Assembly: GCA_036676455.1 (NCBI GenBank)
Contig: JAKFCW010000044.1
Coordinates: 3,184 to 67,183, forward strand
Reading direction: 5' to 3'
Length of the DNA stretch: 64,000 nt
From: UBA4093 sp036676455
GTDB taxonomy: Bacteria; Cyanobacteriota; Sericytochromatia; S15B-MN24; UBA4093
Positions 63,518 through 64,000 of this stretch are shown one piece after another. The translations under genes were made by a program, and so were the position numbers. Below the pieces are notes generated by a model. That model was not told the origin of the DNA. It saw only the letters and a program-made list of their open reading frames with translations, and ran no database searches. Position 1 is the stretch's first letter, and each line of letters starts with the position of its first letter.

Positions 63518-63554
63518 ACTTTCGCGCTTTCGGGCCCCTGCGACCTTTTGCAGG
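63495..63554 (+). promoter_or_regulatory. Alternative hairpins of a putative translational attenuator
   Basis: Hairpin 1: CGCAGG plus CCCTGAAGC (63495-63512, last leader codons) pairs with GCTTTCGGG and CCTGCG (63526-63542). Hairpin 2: CCTGC (63537-63541) pairs with GCAGG (63550-63554), hiding part of the rsgA ribosome-binding site AGGAGG (63552-63557). The two share CCTGC and cannot coexist. A ribosome reading to the end of the leader would break hairpin 1 and allow hairpin 2. Confidence 0.6.
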
Positions 63555-63562
63555 AGGCATCC

Positions 63563-64000
63563 GTGTTTTCATTAAGCGACCTGGGCTGGAATGATCGCTT
63601 CCAGGCTCACTTTGACACCCTCGAGACTTCGCCGCTTCTGCCCGCGCGGGTAGCAAGTGAATTTCGTGGCGGCTATCAGCTCTTTGCCGAGTCTGGAGTC
63701 GTCCTTGCCCAGCTTGCGGGCAAGCTTCGTTACGAAGCCGGCCAGCGAGACGACCTCCCGGTCGTGGGAGACTGGGTGGCTTTCGCCCCGTTCGGTGAAA
63801 ACGAGGGGCGGATCCACGCGGTCCTGCCGCGCCGCAGCTCCTTCACGCGCAAGGCGGCCGGCGTGGCCCACGTGGCACAGATCGTGGCCGCCAACCTCGA
63901 CATGGTCTTCCTGGTCATGGCCCTCAATCTGGATTTCAACCTGAGGCGCCTGGAGCGCTATCTGGTCCTGGCCTGGGAATCCGGCGCAGAACCGGTGGTC
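63563..64000 (+). CDS. rsgA: Ribosome biogenesis GTPase RsgA, 5' part
   Basis: Circularly permuted GTPase that matures and checks the 30S subunit. The GTG start (VFSLSDLGWNDRFQAHFD) has CAGGAGG upstream. The N-terminal OB domain (VVGDWVAFAPFGENEGRIHA, LPRRSSFTRKAAG) and the onset of the G domain (QIVAANLDMVFLVMALNLDF, LRRLERYLVLAWESGA) are visible; the P-loop and zinc domain lie beyond base 64000. The LGWN N-terminus resembles the paralogous RsgA type of Firmicutes. Confidence 0.88.
   Translation, partial: MFSLSDLGWNDRFQAHFDTLETSPLLPARVASEFRGGYQLFAESGVVLAQLAGKLRYEAGQRDDLPVVGDWVAFAPFGENEGRIHAVLPRRSSFTRKAAGVAHVAQIVAANLDMVFLVMALNLDFNLRRLERYLVLAWESGAEPVV

Overview
The window is GC-rich bacterial chromosome, almost fully coding, with housekeeping operons interspersed with accessory blocks. 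No insertion sequence, prophage, CRISPR array or rRNA was seen. The best lineage guess is a non-photosynthetic relative of Cyanobacteria (Sericytochromatia/Tanganyikabacteria-like). The reasons are an LdpA-type iron-sulfur protein, a Ycf45-type ATPase and a 641-residue biosynthetic SpeA, alongside Firmicutes-like traits (ywiB-argS order, RicT, FapA, YtxH proteins, an SdpR/SdpI pair). No photosynthesis gene is present, but 64 kb cannot settle this, and the assignment is inference.

Layout. 1-5.7 kb (minus): fapA, a PLP decarboxylase, ldpA, ycf45-like and tmk (cut by the left edge), tightly overlapped. 5.9-8.4 kb (minus): rlmH-ywiB-argS. 8.6-17 kb (plus): yajQ, rplI, dnaB, purA, cysteine desulfurase, two YtxH proteins, alaS. 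17-26 kb: two putative lipoproteins, murI (minus), then a plus-strand run of a degenerate GGDEF protein, holB, ricT, a sugar-binding lipoprotein and a single ABC permease. 25-31.5 kb (mostly minus): two reductases/dehydrogenases, a DUF983 protein and a GT4 plus amylo-1,6-glucosidase pair. 31.6-43.4 kb: a LysM-duplication protein, PAS/GAF and GGDEF-EAL sensors, speA, two tRNA-Ala(GGC), a histidine kinase, a ChaN-like protein, an AEC transporter, a MerR regulator and a LuxR-type response regulator. 43.6-46.9 kb: valS and rnhA. 47-49.1 kb: a CPBP protease / ArsR / SdpI cassette with a perfect operator palindrome. 49.4-57.6 kb: a large lipoprotein and a MerR-controlled TolC/HlyD/FtsX/FtsX/ATPase export operon. 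57.7-63.3 kb: a histidine kinase, a zinc-ribbon SDR, an AT-richer patch with an interrupted membrane-protein gene, and a DUF885 hydrolase. 63.4-64 kb: a strong promoter, a 25-codon leader ORF, two mutually exclusive hairpins and the 5' end of rsgA, cut by the right edge.

Most transcription units end in long, perfectly paired hairpins, often placed between convergent genes. The signals most worth following are the apparent translational attenuator before rsgA, the self-contained CPBP-SdpR-SdpI cassette with its operator, the MerR efflux operon with four operator half-sites over its promoter, the split tmk/holB/ricT neighbourhood with a catalytically dead GGDEF protein, and a structured repeat present twice (about 17.2 and 38.3 kb).
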